Source of the DNA: Roseomonas sp. AR75
GTDB taxonomy: Bacteria; Pseudomonadota; Alphaproteobacteria; Acetobacterales; Acetobacteraceae
Direction: 5' to 3'
Assembly (NCBI RefSeq): GCF_005222815.1
Contig: NZ_STGB01000005.1
Coordinates: 744,001-808,000, forward strand
Length of the DNA: 64,000 bases
The position numbers were made by a program, and so were the translations under genes. The notes beneath the pieces are model-generated. The model saw only the letters and a program-made list of their open reading frames with translations. It was not told the DNA's origin and ran no database searches. Each line of letters starts with the position of its first letter. Within the stretch, counting starts at the first letter, position 1. Positions 36,431 to 44,321 of the stretch are shown piece after piece.

Positions 36431-36670
36431 TCACGGGCTTCATCGCCCATGCGAAGGCCAATCCCGCCCGCGTCTCCTGCGGCACGCCGCCGGCGGCCGG
36501 TGCCGGCCAACTTGCGCTGGCGCTGCTGGAACAGCGCGCCCGCATCCGGCTGCTGCATGCGCCTTATCGCGGCGGCGCGGATGCGCAGCGCGACATCGTG
36601 GGCGGCCAGGTCGATTCCATGATCCTGACCTCGTCCACCTCCCGGCACGCTTGCGCGGCGGTGGAGCGCG
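36424..36670 (+). pseudogene. Bug/TctC-type solute-binding protein fragment
   Basis: About 80 codons read ITGFIAHAKANPARVSCGTP, ALALLEQRARIRLLHAPYRG and GADAQRDIVGGQVDSMI. This is the central part of tripartite-tricarboxylate-type receptors (usual motif PYRGGAPALTDLLGGQVD). Both ends are missing. It stops 16 bases before rlmJ. Confidence 0.7.
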
Positions 36671-36685
36671 GGCTAGCCCGCCCGC

Positions 36686-37519
36686 GTGAACTACCGCCAC
36701 GCCTTCCATGCCGGGAACTTCGCCGACTGCGTCAAGCACGCGCTGCTGGTTGCGCTGCTGCGCGCCCTGCTGGCGAAGGACAAGCCGTTCCGCGTGCTCG
36801 ATACCCATGCCGGGATCGGGCGCTACGACCTGTCGGCGTCGGAAGCGCAGCGCACGGGGGAGTGGCGCGACGGGATCGCGCGCCTGACCGAAGGCGCGCC
36901 GCATCCCGCGCTCGCCGACTACCTGTCGCTGGTCGGTGCCGCCGGCTTTCCCGCGACCTACCCCGGCTCGCCCGCGCTGATCCGGGCGCTGATGCGCCCC
37001 GGCGACAGTCTGCTGTTGTGCGAATTGCACCCGGACGACCATGCGACGCTGAAGGCTGCCTTCCGCGGCGACGGCCAGGTCGCCGTGCACCGTCGCGACG
37101 CCTGGGAGGCGATCACCGCCCTCACCCCCTTCCCTGAGCGTCGCGGCCTGGTGCTGATCGATCCGCCCTTCGAGCAGGAGGGCGAGTTCGATCGCCTTGC
37201 GGGCGCCATCGTCACGCTGCGCCACCGCTTCCGCGCGGCGATCGTGGCCGCGTGGTATCCGATCAAGCACCGCGCGCCGGTGCGCGCCTTCCACGCCGCG
37301 CTGCGCGACGCCGACGTGCCCGACTGCCTCGCCTGCGAGCTTGCGCTGCGCGAGCCGACGGATCCGGCACGGCTGAACGGCTGCGGGCTGCTTGTCGCCA
37401 ACCCGCCCTTCGGCTTCGCCGATCAGGCGCAGGCGATCCTGGATGCCTTGCTCGCCCGCCTCGGCCGGGGCGAGGATGGTGCAACGGCAGCGGTGACGCG
37501 CATCACCGGGGAGAGATAG
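36686..37519 (+). CDS. rlmJ: 23S rRNA (adenine-2030-N6)-methyltransferase RlmJ
   Basis: 277 residues, GTG start. The N-terminus MNYRHAFHAGNFADCVKHALL is the RlmJ hallmark (residues 1-21), followed by VLDTHAGIGRYDL and the catalytic-type motif LIDPPFEQEGEF (family DPPY/F). It methylates A2030 of 23S rRNA using S-adenosylmethionine. The gene lies directly downstream of the gene-fragment zone but is itself intact, and is followed 4 bases later by gpsA. Confidence 0.93.
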   Translation: MNYRHAFHAGNFADCVKHALLVALLRALLAKDKPFRVLDTHAGIGRYDLSASEAQRTGEWRDGIARLTEGAPHPALADYLSLVGAAGFPATYPGSPALIRALMRPGDSLLLCELHPDDHATLKAAFRGDGQVAVHRRDAWEAITALTPFPERRGLVLIDPPFEQEGEFDRLAGAIVTLRHRFRAAIVAAWYPIKHRAPVRAFHAALRDADVPDCLACELALREPTDPARLNGCGLLVANPPFGFADQAQAILDALLARLGRGEDGATAAVTRITGER

Positions 37520-37523
37520 CGCC

Positions 37524-38519
37524 ATGGCAGGACGCCCCAGGCGACGCATCGCGGTCCTCGGCGCAGGCGCCTGGGGCACGGCGCTCGCCGTTCAGGCCGC
37601 GCGCGCCGGCAATTCCGTCGGTCTCTGGGCGCGCAACCCCGAGCGTGCGGCCGCGATCGCCTCCGGCCGGCAGAATGCCACCTATCTGCCAGGCGTGACG
37701 CTGTCACCCGCCATCGAGGTGACCGCCGATCCCGCCGCGGCGCTCGCCGATGCGCTGTTCGTGCTGCTGGTCGTCCCTGCGCAGTTCCTGCGGCCGGTGC
37801 TGCAGGCGGTGCCGGATACCGGTGCGCCGCTGATCGTCTGCGCAAAGGGTGTGGAGCGCGGCACGCTGCGCTTCCCGCTGGAGGTGGTCGAGTCCCTGCG
37901 GCCGGGCCGCGCGGGGGCGGTGCTGTCCGGCCCGAATTTCGCGCATGAGATCGCCAAGGGCCTGCCCGCCGCCGCGGTGCTGGCCAGCAGCGATGCCGGG
38001 CTGCGGCAGATGGCCGGCGATCTGCTTGGGACCGCGGGCTTCCGCATCTATGGCGGCGACGATCCGATGGGCGTGCAGGTCGGCGGCGCGGCGAAGAACG
38101 TGATCTCGATCGCCGCCGGCGCCGTGATCGGCGCGGGCCTGGGGGAGAATGCCCGCGCCGCGCTGGTCACCCGGGGCCTCGCGGAGCTGTCGCGCCTTAC
38201 CGTCGCTCTTGGCGGCCGCGCGGAAACGGCGGCGGGCCTGTCGGGCCTGGGCGACCTGCTGCTGACCACCACGGGCCCGGGCAGCCGCAACACCTCGCTC
38301 GGCGTCGAGCTCGCGCGCGGGGCCAGCCTCGAGGACGCGCTGGCGAGCCGGGTCGGCGTGGCGGAAGGCGTCGAGACCGCGCCAGCCATCGTGGCGCGTG
38401 CCGCGGAGACCGGCATCGAGCTGCCCATCTGCGCGGCCGTCGCCGACCTGCTGGCCGGGCGGATGTCGGTCGGCGACGCGATGGGGCGCCTGCTGGCACG
38501 GCCACGACGGGACGAGTAG
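37524..38519 (+). CDS. gpsA: NAD(P)H-dependent glycerol-3-phosphate dehydrogenase GpsA
   Basis: 331 residues. The dinucleotide-binding motif is IAVLGAGAWGTALA near residue 9; substrate and catalytic segments are CAKGVERGTL, GPNFAHEIAKGLPAA and GGAAKNVISIAAG (catalytic Lys), with GLGDLLLTTTGPGSRN near the C-terminus. It reduces dihydroxyacetone phosphate to sn-glycerol-3-phosphate for phospholipid synthesis. A 12-bp stem-loop lies 34 bases after the stop. Confidence 0.96.
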   Translation: MAGRPRRRIAVLGAGAWGTALAVQAARAGNSVGLWARNPERAAAIASGRQNATYLPGVTLSPAIEVTADPAAALADALFVLLVVPAQFLRPVLQAVPDTGAPLIVCAKGVERGTLRFPLEVVESLRPGRAGAVLSGPNFAHEIAKGLPAAAVLASSDAGLRQMAGDLLGTAGFRIYGGDDPMGVQVGGAAKNVISIAAGAVIGAGLGENARAALVTRGLAELSRLTVALGGRAETAAGLSGLGDLLLTTTGPGSRNTSLGVELARGASLEDALASRVGVAEGVETAPAIVARAAETGIELPICAAVADLLAGRMSVGDAMGRLLARPRRDE

Positions 38520-38552
38520 CCCGCGCAACACACGGCATCGCATGTCGTCCCG

Positions 38553-38583
38553 GCGCATGTCGCGGCATGGTCGCGACATGCGC
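38553..38583. terminator. Stem-loop after gpsA
   Basis: Perfect 12-bp arms GCGCATGTCGCG and CGCGACATGCGC with a 7-base loop. It lies between gpsA and the DUF1127 gene, 34 bases past the gpsA stop. No T-run follows, so it may serve as RNA 3'-end protection, a factor-dependent terminator or an operator for the downstream gene. Confidence 0.5.
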
Positions 38584-38707
38584 GCAACCTGATTTGCCGC
38601 GGTGCAACACGCCGCGACATCGCGCAGCAAGGTCTCTCCGGCAGGATCCCGGTATCGCCTCGGCCGCGGCAGCCCGCCGCCGGCGGGGCTCCGCCAGGAG
38701 ACGTGCC

Positions 38708-38971
38708 ATGCCTGCCCCCGCCATCGCCCCACTGCAAGGCCACGGCCTGTCCGCGCCCTTCGCATCGGCGCGGCTGCCGCCGATCCTTGCCCGCCTGGCG
38801 CTGCGCTTCCGCCGGTGGCGACTGGAACAGGCGACGCGCGCCGCCATCGCGGAACTCGACCCCGCCGTGCTGCGGGATATCGGCCTGACGCGCGGCAGCC
38901 TGGATGCGCAGCTGCGCGCGGAACGCGACCGGGTGCTGCTGCGCGAAGGCGCGTGGCGGAACCTGGCGTGA
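38708..38971 (+). CDS. DUF1127 (YjiS-like) small protein
   Basis: 87 residues. The C-terminal half carries the YjiS motif (AIAELDPAVLRDIGLTRGSL). An AGGAG ribosome site lies just upstream. Small DUF1127 proteins in other alphaproteobacteria affect phosphate, carbon and RNA turnover. The N-terminal 35 residues are variable and unassigned. A stem-loop precedes it in the 188-base gap after gpsA. Confidence 0.8.
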   Translation: MPAPAIAPLQGHGLSAPFASARLPPILARLALRFRRWRLEQATRAAIAELDPAVLRDIGLTRGSLDAQLRAERDRVLLREGAWRNLA

Positions 38972-38988
38972 CCGGCAGCCGCCGGCGG

Positions 38989-39282
38989 TCAGGCCCGCCG
39001 GCGGGCGAAGCCGCCCATCGGCCGGACCGGCTCCGGCCGCGGCCCCATCACCGCGTCGATCATCGCCTTCGCATGCGACACCATCGCGGCCAGGGTCGCG
39101 CCGGGCTCCGGCGGCGCCATCTCATGCGGCGCGCCGCGGCCGCCCGGCGGATGGATGATCACCTGGTAACGGTCGCGGCCACTATCCCGCAACTCGATCT
39201 GGTGCCCCCGGTAGGAGCGGAAGGAAACGGCTGTCAGGCGGCCCAAGATTGCACCTCGTGAAGGAAGGAACGACCTCCCCAT
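38989..39282 (-). CDS. Hypothetical protein
   Basis: 97 residues from the ATG at 39282; a TTG 12 codons in (LGRLTAVSF) has a better AGGTG ribosome site and would give about 85. Strand-rich start (VSFRSYRGHQIELRD, YQVIIHPPGG) and a helix (GATLAAMVSHAKAMIDAVM). Not recognised; resembles small cytosolic proteins common in Acetobacteraceae. It converges with the DUF1127 gene. Confidence 0.55.
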   Translation of the reverse strand: MGRSFLPSRGAILGRLTAVSFRSYRGHQIELRDSGRDRYQVIIHPPGGRGAPHEMAPPEPGATLAAMVSHAKAMIDAVMGPRPEPVRPMGGFARRRA

Positions 39283-39458
39283 GGTCGGAGGGAAGGCTAG
39301 GCCCGCCCATGCTGCGCTGCAACACGTTGCTCGGAACTCGGCCGGGCAGACACGCCGGACTCTCGCGGGAACGTCATCGACGCCCCCGGGCGCGGGGTAG
39401 CCTTTCATGCTGCATCGCAGCATAAGGCCGCGAGTTTCCCCTGTGAAGGCAAGCGAGA

Positions 39459-39848
39459 ATGAGCAGCAATCCCTTTCTGAGCCAGTGGCTGAGCGCCGCC
39501 AACGCCGCATCCGGGTCCTGGCGCGGCTTCTGGACGGCGGAGATGGCCCGCCAGCAGACCGCGCTGGTCACCGAATGGCAGCGCCAGGCCCTGCAGTTCT
39601 GGACGGGTGCCTGGGCGAAGGCGGCGCTCGCCCCGACGCCCTCCCCGGCCCCGGTCGCGGAGCACGCGGTGCCCGCCGCGCCGCCGGCGCTGCCCGCGCC
39701 CGCCGCGCTGCCGACCGCCGAGGCGGCAGCCGAGCCGAAGCCGCTGCGTACCGCGAAGCGCCCGGTGCAATTGCGCACGGCGGTGGAGCGTCGGAAGGCG
39801 GCGAAGCCCGCCCCGAAGCGCGGTCGCACGCCGGTCACGCGGCACTGA
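39459..39848 (+). CDS. Hypothetical protein with Ala/Pro linker and basic tail
   Basis: 129 residues. The N-terminal 50 (NPFLSQWLSAANAASGSWRG, then ARQQTALVTEWQRQALQFW) form an amphipathic helix of phasin-like look. An Ala/Pro-rich linker spans about residues 55-95 and a Lys/Arg-rich tail ends the protein (RRKAAKPAPKRGRTP). The combination could bind granules or nucleic acid; neither is shown. Confidence 0.55.
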   Translation: MSSNPFLSQWLSAANAASGSWRGFWTAEMARQQTALVTEWQRQALQFWTGAWAKAALAPTPSPAPVAEHAVPAAPPALPAPAALPTAEAAAEPKPLRTAKRPVQLRTAVERRKAAKPAPKRGRTPVTRH

Positions 39849-39902
39849 GCCAGGCTGCGGCGGCGCCGAGGGCCGCCTCGCCTTCCTGCCGCCGCGGTCG
39901 AG

Positions 39903-40271
39903 TCAGCCTGTCCGCGACGGCGGATCGCGGCTGAGCCCCTGCGCCGCCAGCGCCTGCTCATAGGCCGCCCAGCGCTCCGCCTGCTCGCTGCCCAGCCTGT
40001 GCAGGTAGTCCCAGGAGTAGATGCCGGTGTCGTGCAGGTCGTCGAAGACCAGCCGCACCGCGTAGTTTCCGACTGGCTCGACCCGCATGATCCCGACATG
40101 CCGCCGGCCGGGCACGGTGACCCGTTGCCCGGGGCCGTGCCCCTGCACCTCGGCCGAAGGGCTTTCGACGCGCAGGTACTCGGCCGGAAGGGCGAAGTGC
40201 TCGCCGCTGTCGAATCGGACATGCAGCACGCGATCGGCCCGGTTGAGCCGGAGCTCCGTCGGCGTCGGCAT
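39903..40271 (-). CDS. DUF971 (gamma-butyrobetaine hydroxylase-like N-terminal domain) protein
   Basis: 122 residues. ELRLNRADRVLHVRFDSGEH, LPAEYLRVESPSAEVQGHG and the ending YAVRLVFDDLHDTGIYSWDYLHRLG match DUF971. Stand-alone DUF971 proteins are small zinc-fold-like proteins, sometimes linked with Fe-S carrier genes. Upstream gene of a pair with the Trm112-like gene, 11 bases away. Confidence 0.85.
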   Translation of the reverse strand: MPTPTELRLNRADRVLHVRFDSGEHFALPAEYLRVESPSAEVQGHGPGQRVTVPGRRHVGIMRVEPVGNYAVRLVFDDLHDTGIYSWDYLHRLGSEQAERWAAYEQALAAQGLSRDPPSRTG

Positions 40272-40282
40272 GGCGCGCCCGA

Positions 40283-40483
40283 TCAGTCGAGCTTGCGCGC
40301 TTCCTCCGGCAGCATGATCGGGATGCCGTCGCGGATCGGATAAGCGAGCCCCGCCTTCTCGCTGACCAGTTCACCACGTTCGCGGTCGTAGCGCAGCGGT
40401 CCCTTGGTGACCGGGCAGACCAGGATCTCGAGCAACCGCGGATCCACCGCCCCGCCGGTCGTCACGCCTGCCTCGCCGCTCAT
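40283..40483 (-). CDS. Trm112 family protein
   Basis: 66 residues from the ATG at 40483; an upstream in-frame ATG at 40507 is also possible. Pattern DPRLLEILVCPVTKGPLRYD and AYPIRDGIPIMLPEEA is that of the UPF0434/Trm112 family. Only the first cysteine of the zinc ribbon is kept, as in many bacterial members. Thought to aid methyltransferases or other partners. Confidence 0.88.
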   Translation of the reverse strand: MSGEAGVTTGGAVDPRLLEILVCPVTKGPLRYDRERGELVSEKAGLAYPIRDGIPIMLPEEARKLD

Positions 40484-40622
40484 GCCTCGATACCCCTGCG
40501 GATGCACGCCCTGTCTAGCCCATCGGCCGCGCCGTTAGAAGCGGCGTGGCGTCGCAGGACCTTGTTATCCCATGCTTTCGAATCGGCATGCCGCTTGATC
40601 CCCGCTCGCGAAGGCGGCAAGC

Positions 40623-40910
40623 ATGCGCTGCATGTGCGATGCCTGCGAGGACTGGGATGCGCGTGAGCCGCGGCCGGCGCTGATGCCCGCGGACATCGCC
40701 CGCCGCGCACGCGCGATGGAACGCGCCATGCCGGGCGAGGCGCTGGACGACGCCACCTGGCGCATAGCCCTCGGCGAGAAGAGCGGCGCCATCGCCTGGG
40801 CCGCGCATCTGCGTATTCTCGAGGCCTGCCGGGCAGCGATGGCGGAACCGGCCGCCCGCGCCTCCATCCGCCGGAAGGCAGGACGCTTCACCTGCACGGC
40901 CGCCGGCTGA
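40623..40910 (+). CDS. Small hypothetical protein
   Basis: 95 residues, not recognised. Starts MRCMCDACEDWDAREPRP with three cysteines, followed by helices (DIARRARAMERAMPG, WAAHLRILEACRAAM). Ends 3 bases before the convergent Lon-N gene. The opposite strand is also open over much of it, so the call rests on better composition and length in this frame only. Confidence 0.4.
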   Translation: MRCMCDACEDWDAREPRPALMPADIARRARAMERAMPGEALDDATWRIALGEKSGAIAWAAHLRILEACRAAMAEPAARASIRRKAGRFTCTAAG

Positions 40911-40913
40911 GGC

Positions 40914-41573
40914 TCAGCTCGGCCGTCCTTCCGGCACCGTGCCGTGGCTGTCCATCTGCATCAGCGCCACCAGCATGCGGGCGCGCTCCTCGACGCTCGC
41001 CGCCTCCAGCAGCGCCTGCTTCTCGCGCACATCGAAGGGGCAGACCATGCAGAGCGTGGTGACGAGCATTGCGTCGCTGGTCTGCTCCACCGCCTCCCAG
41101 TTCGCCTCGATCCCGCGCGCGCGGAAATAGGGCCGCAGCGCGCCCAGAAGCTCCGCGCGGTCAAGCTGCGGCGCCGGCCGGTCTAGCGCGAGATCGCGCT
41201 CATACGGCGCATAGTCCGCGCGCACGCGGCGGTAGCCGCGGTGCATCTCGAGCTCCTCGGCGATGCGGAAGCGGATCACGCCGGTCAGCGTGATCAGCAG
41301 CCGCCCGTCATCCGTTTCGGCGAAGGAGGAGACGCGGCCGAGGCAGCCGATGCGATAGAGCTGGCTGCCGAGCGCGGTCCGCGGCAGGCCGGGATCGCCC
41401 TGCACCATGCCGAACATCCGGCCGCCGCCGAGCGAGTCCTCCACCATCGCAAGATAGCGCGGCTCGAAGATGTTCAGCGGCAGCCGACCTTCCGGCAGCA
41501 GCAATGCGCCGGAAAGCGGGAAGATGGGAATCTCGCCGGGGAGATCCGCGAAGGCCGGGTGGAAGGCGGACAT
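40914..41573 (-). CDS. Lon N-terminal (LON substrate-binding) domain protein
   Basis: 219 residues. The LON domain is seen as LPGEIPIFPLSGALLLPEGRLPLNIFEPRYLAMVEDSL (split as IPIFPLSGALLLPEGRLPL / NIFEPRYLAMVED) and VSSFAETDDGRLLITLTGVIRF. It lacks the ATPase and protease domains of Lon. Stand-alone members are widespread and uncharacterised. It follows cnoX on the same strand 33 bases away, probably co-transcribed. Confidence 0.9.
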   Translation of the reverse strand: MSAFHPAFADLPGEIPIFPLSGALLLPEGRLPLNIFEPRYLAMVEDSLGGGRMFGMVQGDPGLPRTALGSQLYRIGCLGRVSSFAETDDGRLLITLTGVIRFRIAEELEMHRGYRRVRADYAPYERDLALDRPAPQLDRAELLGALRPYFRARGIEANWEAVEQTSDAMLVTTLCMVCPFDVREKQALLEAASVEERARMLVALMQMDSHGTVPEGRPS

Positions 41574-41606
41574 TTTCCCCTGTTCGGCCGCATGGAGCGG
41601 CCCGGA

Positions 41607-42572
41607 TCACCTGAACAGAAGGGTGGAGAGCTTCCGGCGTCCCGCAAGGGTCGCGGGGTCATCGAATCCCCAGGCCTCGAAGAACTTCAGCAGCTGCTTG
41701 CGCGCGGCTTCCTCGTTCCAGGCCTTGTCGCGCCTGATCGCTTCCATCAGCGCGTCCACTGCCTTGGCGCGTTCGCCCATGGCGTTCAACGCGACGGCAA
41801 GGTCGATGCGGGCCGCGTGGTCATCCGGATCGGCGGCCAGCCGCCGCTCGAACTCGCCGAGCTTCTCGCGCGCCGCGCGGCCCTCGATCGCCAGTTGCAG
41901 GGCGGAGCGCACCGAGGCGATCTCGGCATGCTCCTTCAGCTTGTCCGGCACCTGGTCCAGCACCTGTTGCGCCTGCTCCTCCTCGCCGAGCGCCATCAGC
42001 GAGCGGGCGAGGCCGGCGAAGGCCTCCGGATTTTCCGGCTCGGCCTCGACCAGGGCGGCGAACAGCTGCAGCGCGGTATTGTGGTCGCCCTGCTCGGCGG
42101 CCGCCTTGGCCTCCGCCAGCAGGTCGGCGCCGGGCAGGCTGCCGCCGCCCATCTTCAGCAGGGCTTCGACGAACTTCTTCACCTCGCCTTCCGGCAGCGC
42201 GCCCTGGAACAGGTCCGCGATCTGGCCCTGCACGAAGCCGACAACGGTCGGCACCGATTGCAGCGGCAGGCCCATCTGGGCGAGCTGCTGGACGAGCTGG
42301 CGGTTCTTGTCGATGTCGATCTTGACCAGCCGCACGCGACCCTGCGCGGCCTTCACCACTTTCTCGAGCGTGGGGGTGAGCTGCTTGCAGGGGCCGCACC
42401 AGGTCGCCCAGAAATCGACGAGGACCGGCACTTCCCGGCTGGCCTGGACCACGTCCTCCATGAAGGTGCGCTGGTCGCCATCCTTGATGAGGTCGCCGGC
42501 GCCCCCGGAGGCGGGGCTGCCGCCGGGCGCGGTCTGGCGGGTCGGGTCGAAGATCACGTCCATGTCGGGCAT
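41607..42572 (-). CDS. cnoX: Thioredoxin-TPR co-chaperone CnoX (YbbN)
   Basis: 321 residues: a thioredoxin domain with W58-C59-G-P-C62 (LVDFWATWCGPCKQLTPTLE), then four or so TPR-like helices and an LKFFEAWG ending. This architecture is YbbN/CnoX, which binds hypochlorite-oxidised clients and hands them to GroEL/DnaK. The active CxxC here (SxxC in E. coli) suggests it retains thioredoxin activity, as in other alphaproteobacteria. Confidence 0.92.
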   Translation of the reverse strand: MPDMDVIFDPTRQTAPGGSPASGGAGDLIKDGDQRTFMEDVVQASREVPVLVDFWATWCGPCKQLTPTLEKVVKAAQGRVRLVKIDIDKNRQLVQQLAQMGLPLQSVPTVVGFVQGQIADLFQGALPEGEVKKFVEALLKMGGGSLPGADLLAEAKAAAEQGDHNTALQLFAALVEAEPENPEAFAGLARSLMALGEEEQAQQVLDQVPDKLKEHAEIASVRSALQLAIEGRAAREKLGEFERRLAADPDDHAARIDLAVALNAMGERAKAVDALMEAIRRDKAWNEEAARKQLLKFFEAWGFDDPATLAGRRKLSTLLFR

Positions 42573-42645
42573 TTCCCAGTTTTTCGCGCCGATAGATGCG
42601 CAGCCGCGCGGCGGAGGGCAATGGGGCGGCAGGCCGAAGCTGCGC

Positions 42646-43167
42646 TCAGCCCGACGCGGGCGGGGCTTCGGGCGGGTCCATCAGTTCGGGGAGATGGCCG
42701 AGGGCGCGTAGGAAGCGCAGCAGGTCGTCCGGGCGGATTGCGGTGGTCATGGCATTGGTGAGCGGGTGGAAATTCACCCAGTCATGCGCCTGCATCAGAT
42801 GCCGGTCGAAAACCGGGCGCACCGCGCCGGGCGCGGCATTCACCAGGCCGAAGGGCGTGACCGAGCCGGGCTGCACGCCGAGTTGGGCCATCAGGTCCTC
42901 GGCCGGCCCAAAGGCGACCCGCGGCGCGCCCAGCGCGCGGGCCAGCGCATTCACCGAGACCCGCCGATCCTCCTGGAGGACGATGAGGATGAAGGGGCCG
43001 GGCGCCTTCTGGGGCTTGAGGAACAGGTTCTTGGAATGCCCGCCGGGGAGTTCCGGGCGAAGGGCCTTGCTTTCCTCGACGGTGAAGACGGGCGGATGCG
43101 TGACCGTGCGGTGGACGATGCCGAGGGCATCGAGCCTGGCGAGGAGGCTTTCGGGCGTTTCAGGCAT
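42646..43167 (-). CDS. Prolyl-tRNA editing deacylase (ProX/YbaK family)
   Basis: 173 residues. Catalytic lysine K46 in GGHSKNLFL, HPPVFTVEESKAL and GSVTPFGLVN mark the INS/ProX family, which hydrolyses Ala-tRNA(Pro) formed by mischarging. Length is that of free-standing ProX. It is last in the set ending before the tRNA. Confidence 0.93.
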   Translation of the reverse strand: MPETPESLLARLDALGIVHRTVTHPPVFTVEESKALRPELPGGHSKNLFLKPQKAPGPFILIVLQEDRRVSVNALARALGAPRVAFGPAEDLMAQLGVQPGSVTPFGLVNAAPGAVRPVFDRHLMQAHDWVNFHPLTNAMTTAIRPDDLLRFLRALGHLPELMDPPEAPPASG

Positions 43168-43243
43168 GGGGCGGGAATGCCGTGCGGAGGGGTGGCTTGC
43201 AATCCCGATCCGGGATGCTAAAAGCCCGGCCTCCGCACGGAGC

Positions 43244-43318
<75 letters not shown>

Positions 43319-43646
43319 GTCGGTCCTTCGTTCAACTCTCTCCGCTGCCGGTCACGCCGCGAATATGCGCCCGTGTGGCCGATGTTTTCGCGCAGACCTT
43401 GAGGGTGCGCAGGCGGAACGAAGGCCGAATTCGTGCCCCGGAGAGCGGGGAGTCTCCGAACCTTGAGGGTAGCCCGATTTTACCCTCAAGCTTAAGTCAT
43501 TGATTGCGAATCGTTCTCTGCAGGACCCTGCCCTGGAATTCAGCATTCTGACTGCTCGGGCGATTCGGCTGCTCAACTTTCTCCTGGCCCCCGAGCCTCG
43601 GCAGGCAGGCCTAGGAAGCCCAAGCCACTGACACATATGGAGATCC
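43319..43646. other. Gene-free stretch after tRNA-Gly
   Basis: 328 bases without a supportable gene. Lower in GC than the neighbourhood. It holds the string CTTGAGGGT at about 43399-43407 and again at 43462-43470, the second as the left arm of a 10-bp inverted repeat. No copy of the tRNA 3' end was found here. A good GGAG ribosome site at the right end serves the next gene. Confidence 0.6.
43462..43490. repeat. Inverted repeat downstream of tRNA-Gly
   Basis: Perfect 10-bp arms CTTGAGGGTA and TACCCTCAAG with a 9-base loop. The left-arm string CTTGAGGGT also occurs about 63 bases upstream as a direct repeat. Could be a terminator or recombinase-binding core of the integrated element. Confidence 0.5.
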
Positions 43647-44120
43647 ATGTCCGACATCGACGACGTGTTCGCCAGCTTTCGCGACGAGAAGTCTGCATCC
43701 ACCGGTCGGCGCGGGACTCGTATCATTCCTCAGCGTGGCACCCGCAGCAGCAGGACCATCGAGGTCGTGCATGTTCGGTCCGGCGCAACGCCCCGTCCCG
43801 CCGGCGAGCCGCGTCATTCGTCCTTCGGAGTTCGGGCCGCAGCGTGGGACGATGGCTTCCCGGCCAAGCAAGCGCCTCCGCGTCCTGCCGCACCGCAGCC
43901 GCCCGTTAGTGTGCCGGTCGAACCGACCTTTCACATCATGCCCCCGCGGTCGCCGTCGACGCTTGCGGCTGAAGCCGCACCTGTCGTCCTTGACCCGACG
44001 CCCGTCATTGCAAGCCGTCGCGGTCGTGGGCGGCCTCGCAAGCAGGCGGCCGCAGCGCCAATCAGGCGCTTCGCAGATCCGTTCGACGCGAGCGACGAGG
44101 GCGCGAACTGCCTGCGTTGA
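43647..44120 (+). CDS. AT-hook protein of the post-tRNA island
   Basis: 157 residues, ATG preceded by GGAG 4 bases away. Low-complexity, Pro/Ala/Arg-rich protein with a canonical AT-hook core (RRGRGRPRKQ) at about residues 123-132 and an N-terminal DDVFASFRDEK segment. AT-hooks bind the minor groove of AT-rich DNA. No other domain is visible. It lies directly upstream of the broken ATPase and could have been its partner. Confidence 0.6.
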   Translation: MSDIDDVFASFRDEKSASTGRRGTRIIPQRGTRSSRTIEVVHVRSGATPRPAGEPRHSSFGVRAAAWDDGFPAKQAPPRPAAPQPPVSVPVEPTFHIMPPRSPSTLAAEAAPVVLDPTPVIASRRGRGRPRKQAAAAPIRRFADPFDASDEGANCLR

Positions 44121-44321
44121 GGCTACGTCATCGAGCCGGCGCGTGAGCGGCGCGGGGTGATGACGTGCGCGGGGTGTGAGTAGCATCGTTTAGCGTCGCG
44201 ACCTCGCCCCCCCGGGGAGAATGCGACCGCCCTACCGCTACTCTTGATTGCGCAGGGATGCGCTGCGGGACATTCTCGCAACGCCCTACGATGACCGAAT
44301 CGGACATTCCGAGGGCGGTTT

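Noticed and set aside
40565..40897. Minus-strand frame overlapping the small hypothetical gene at 40.6 kb
   Set aside because: No better start or composition than the plus-strand frame and no recognisable family; the plus-strand call is itself weak.
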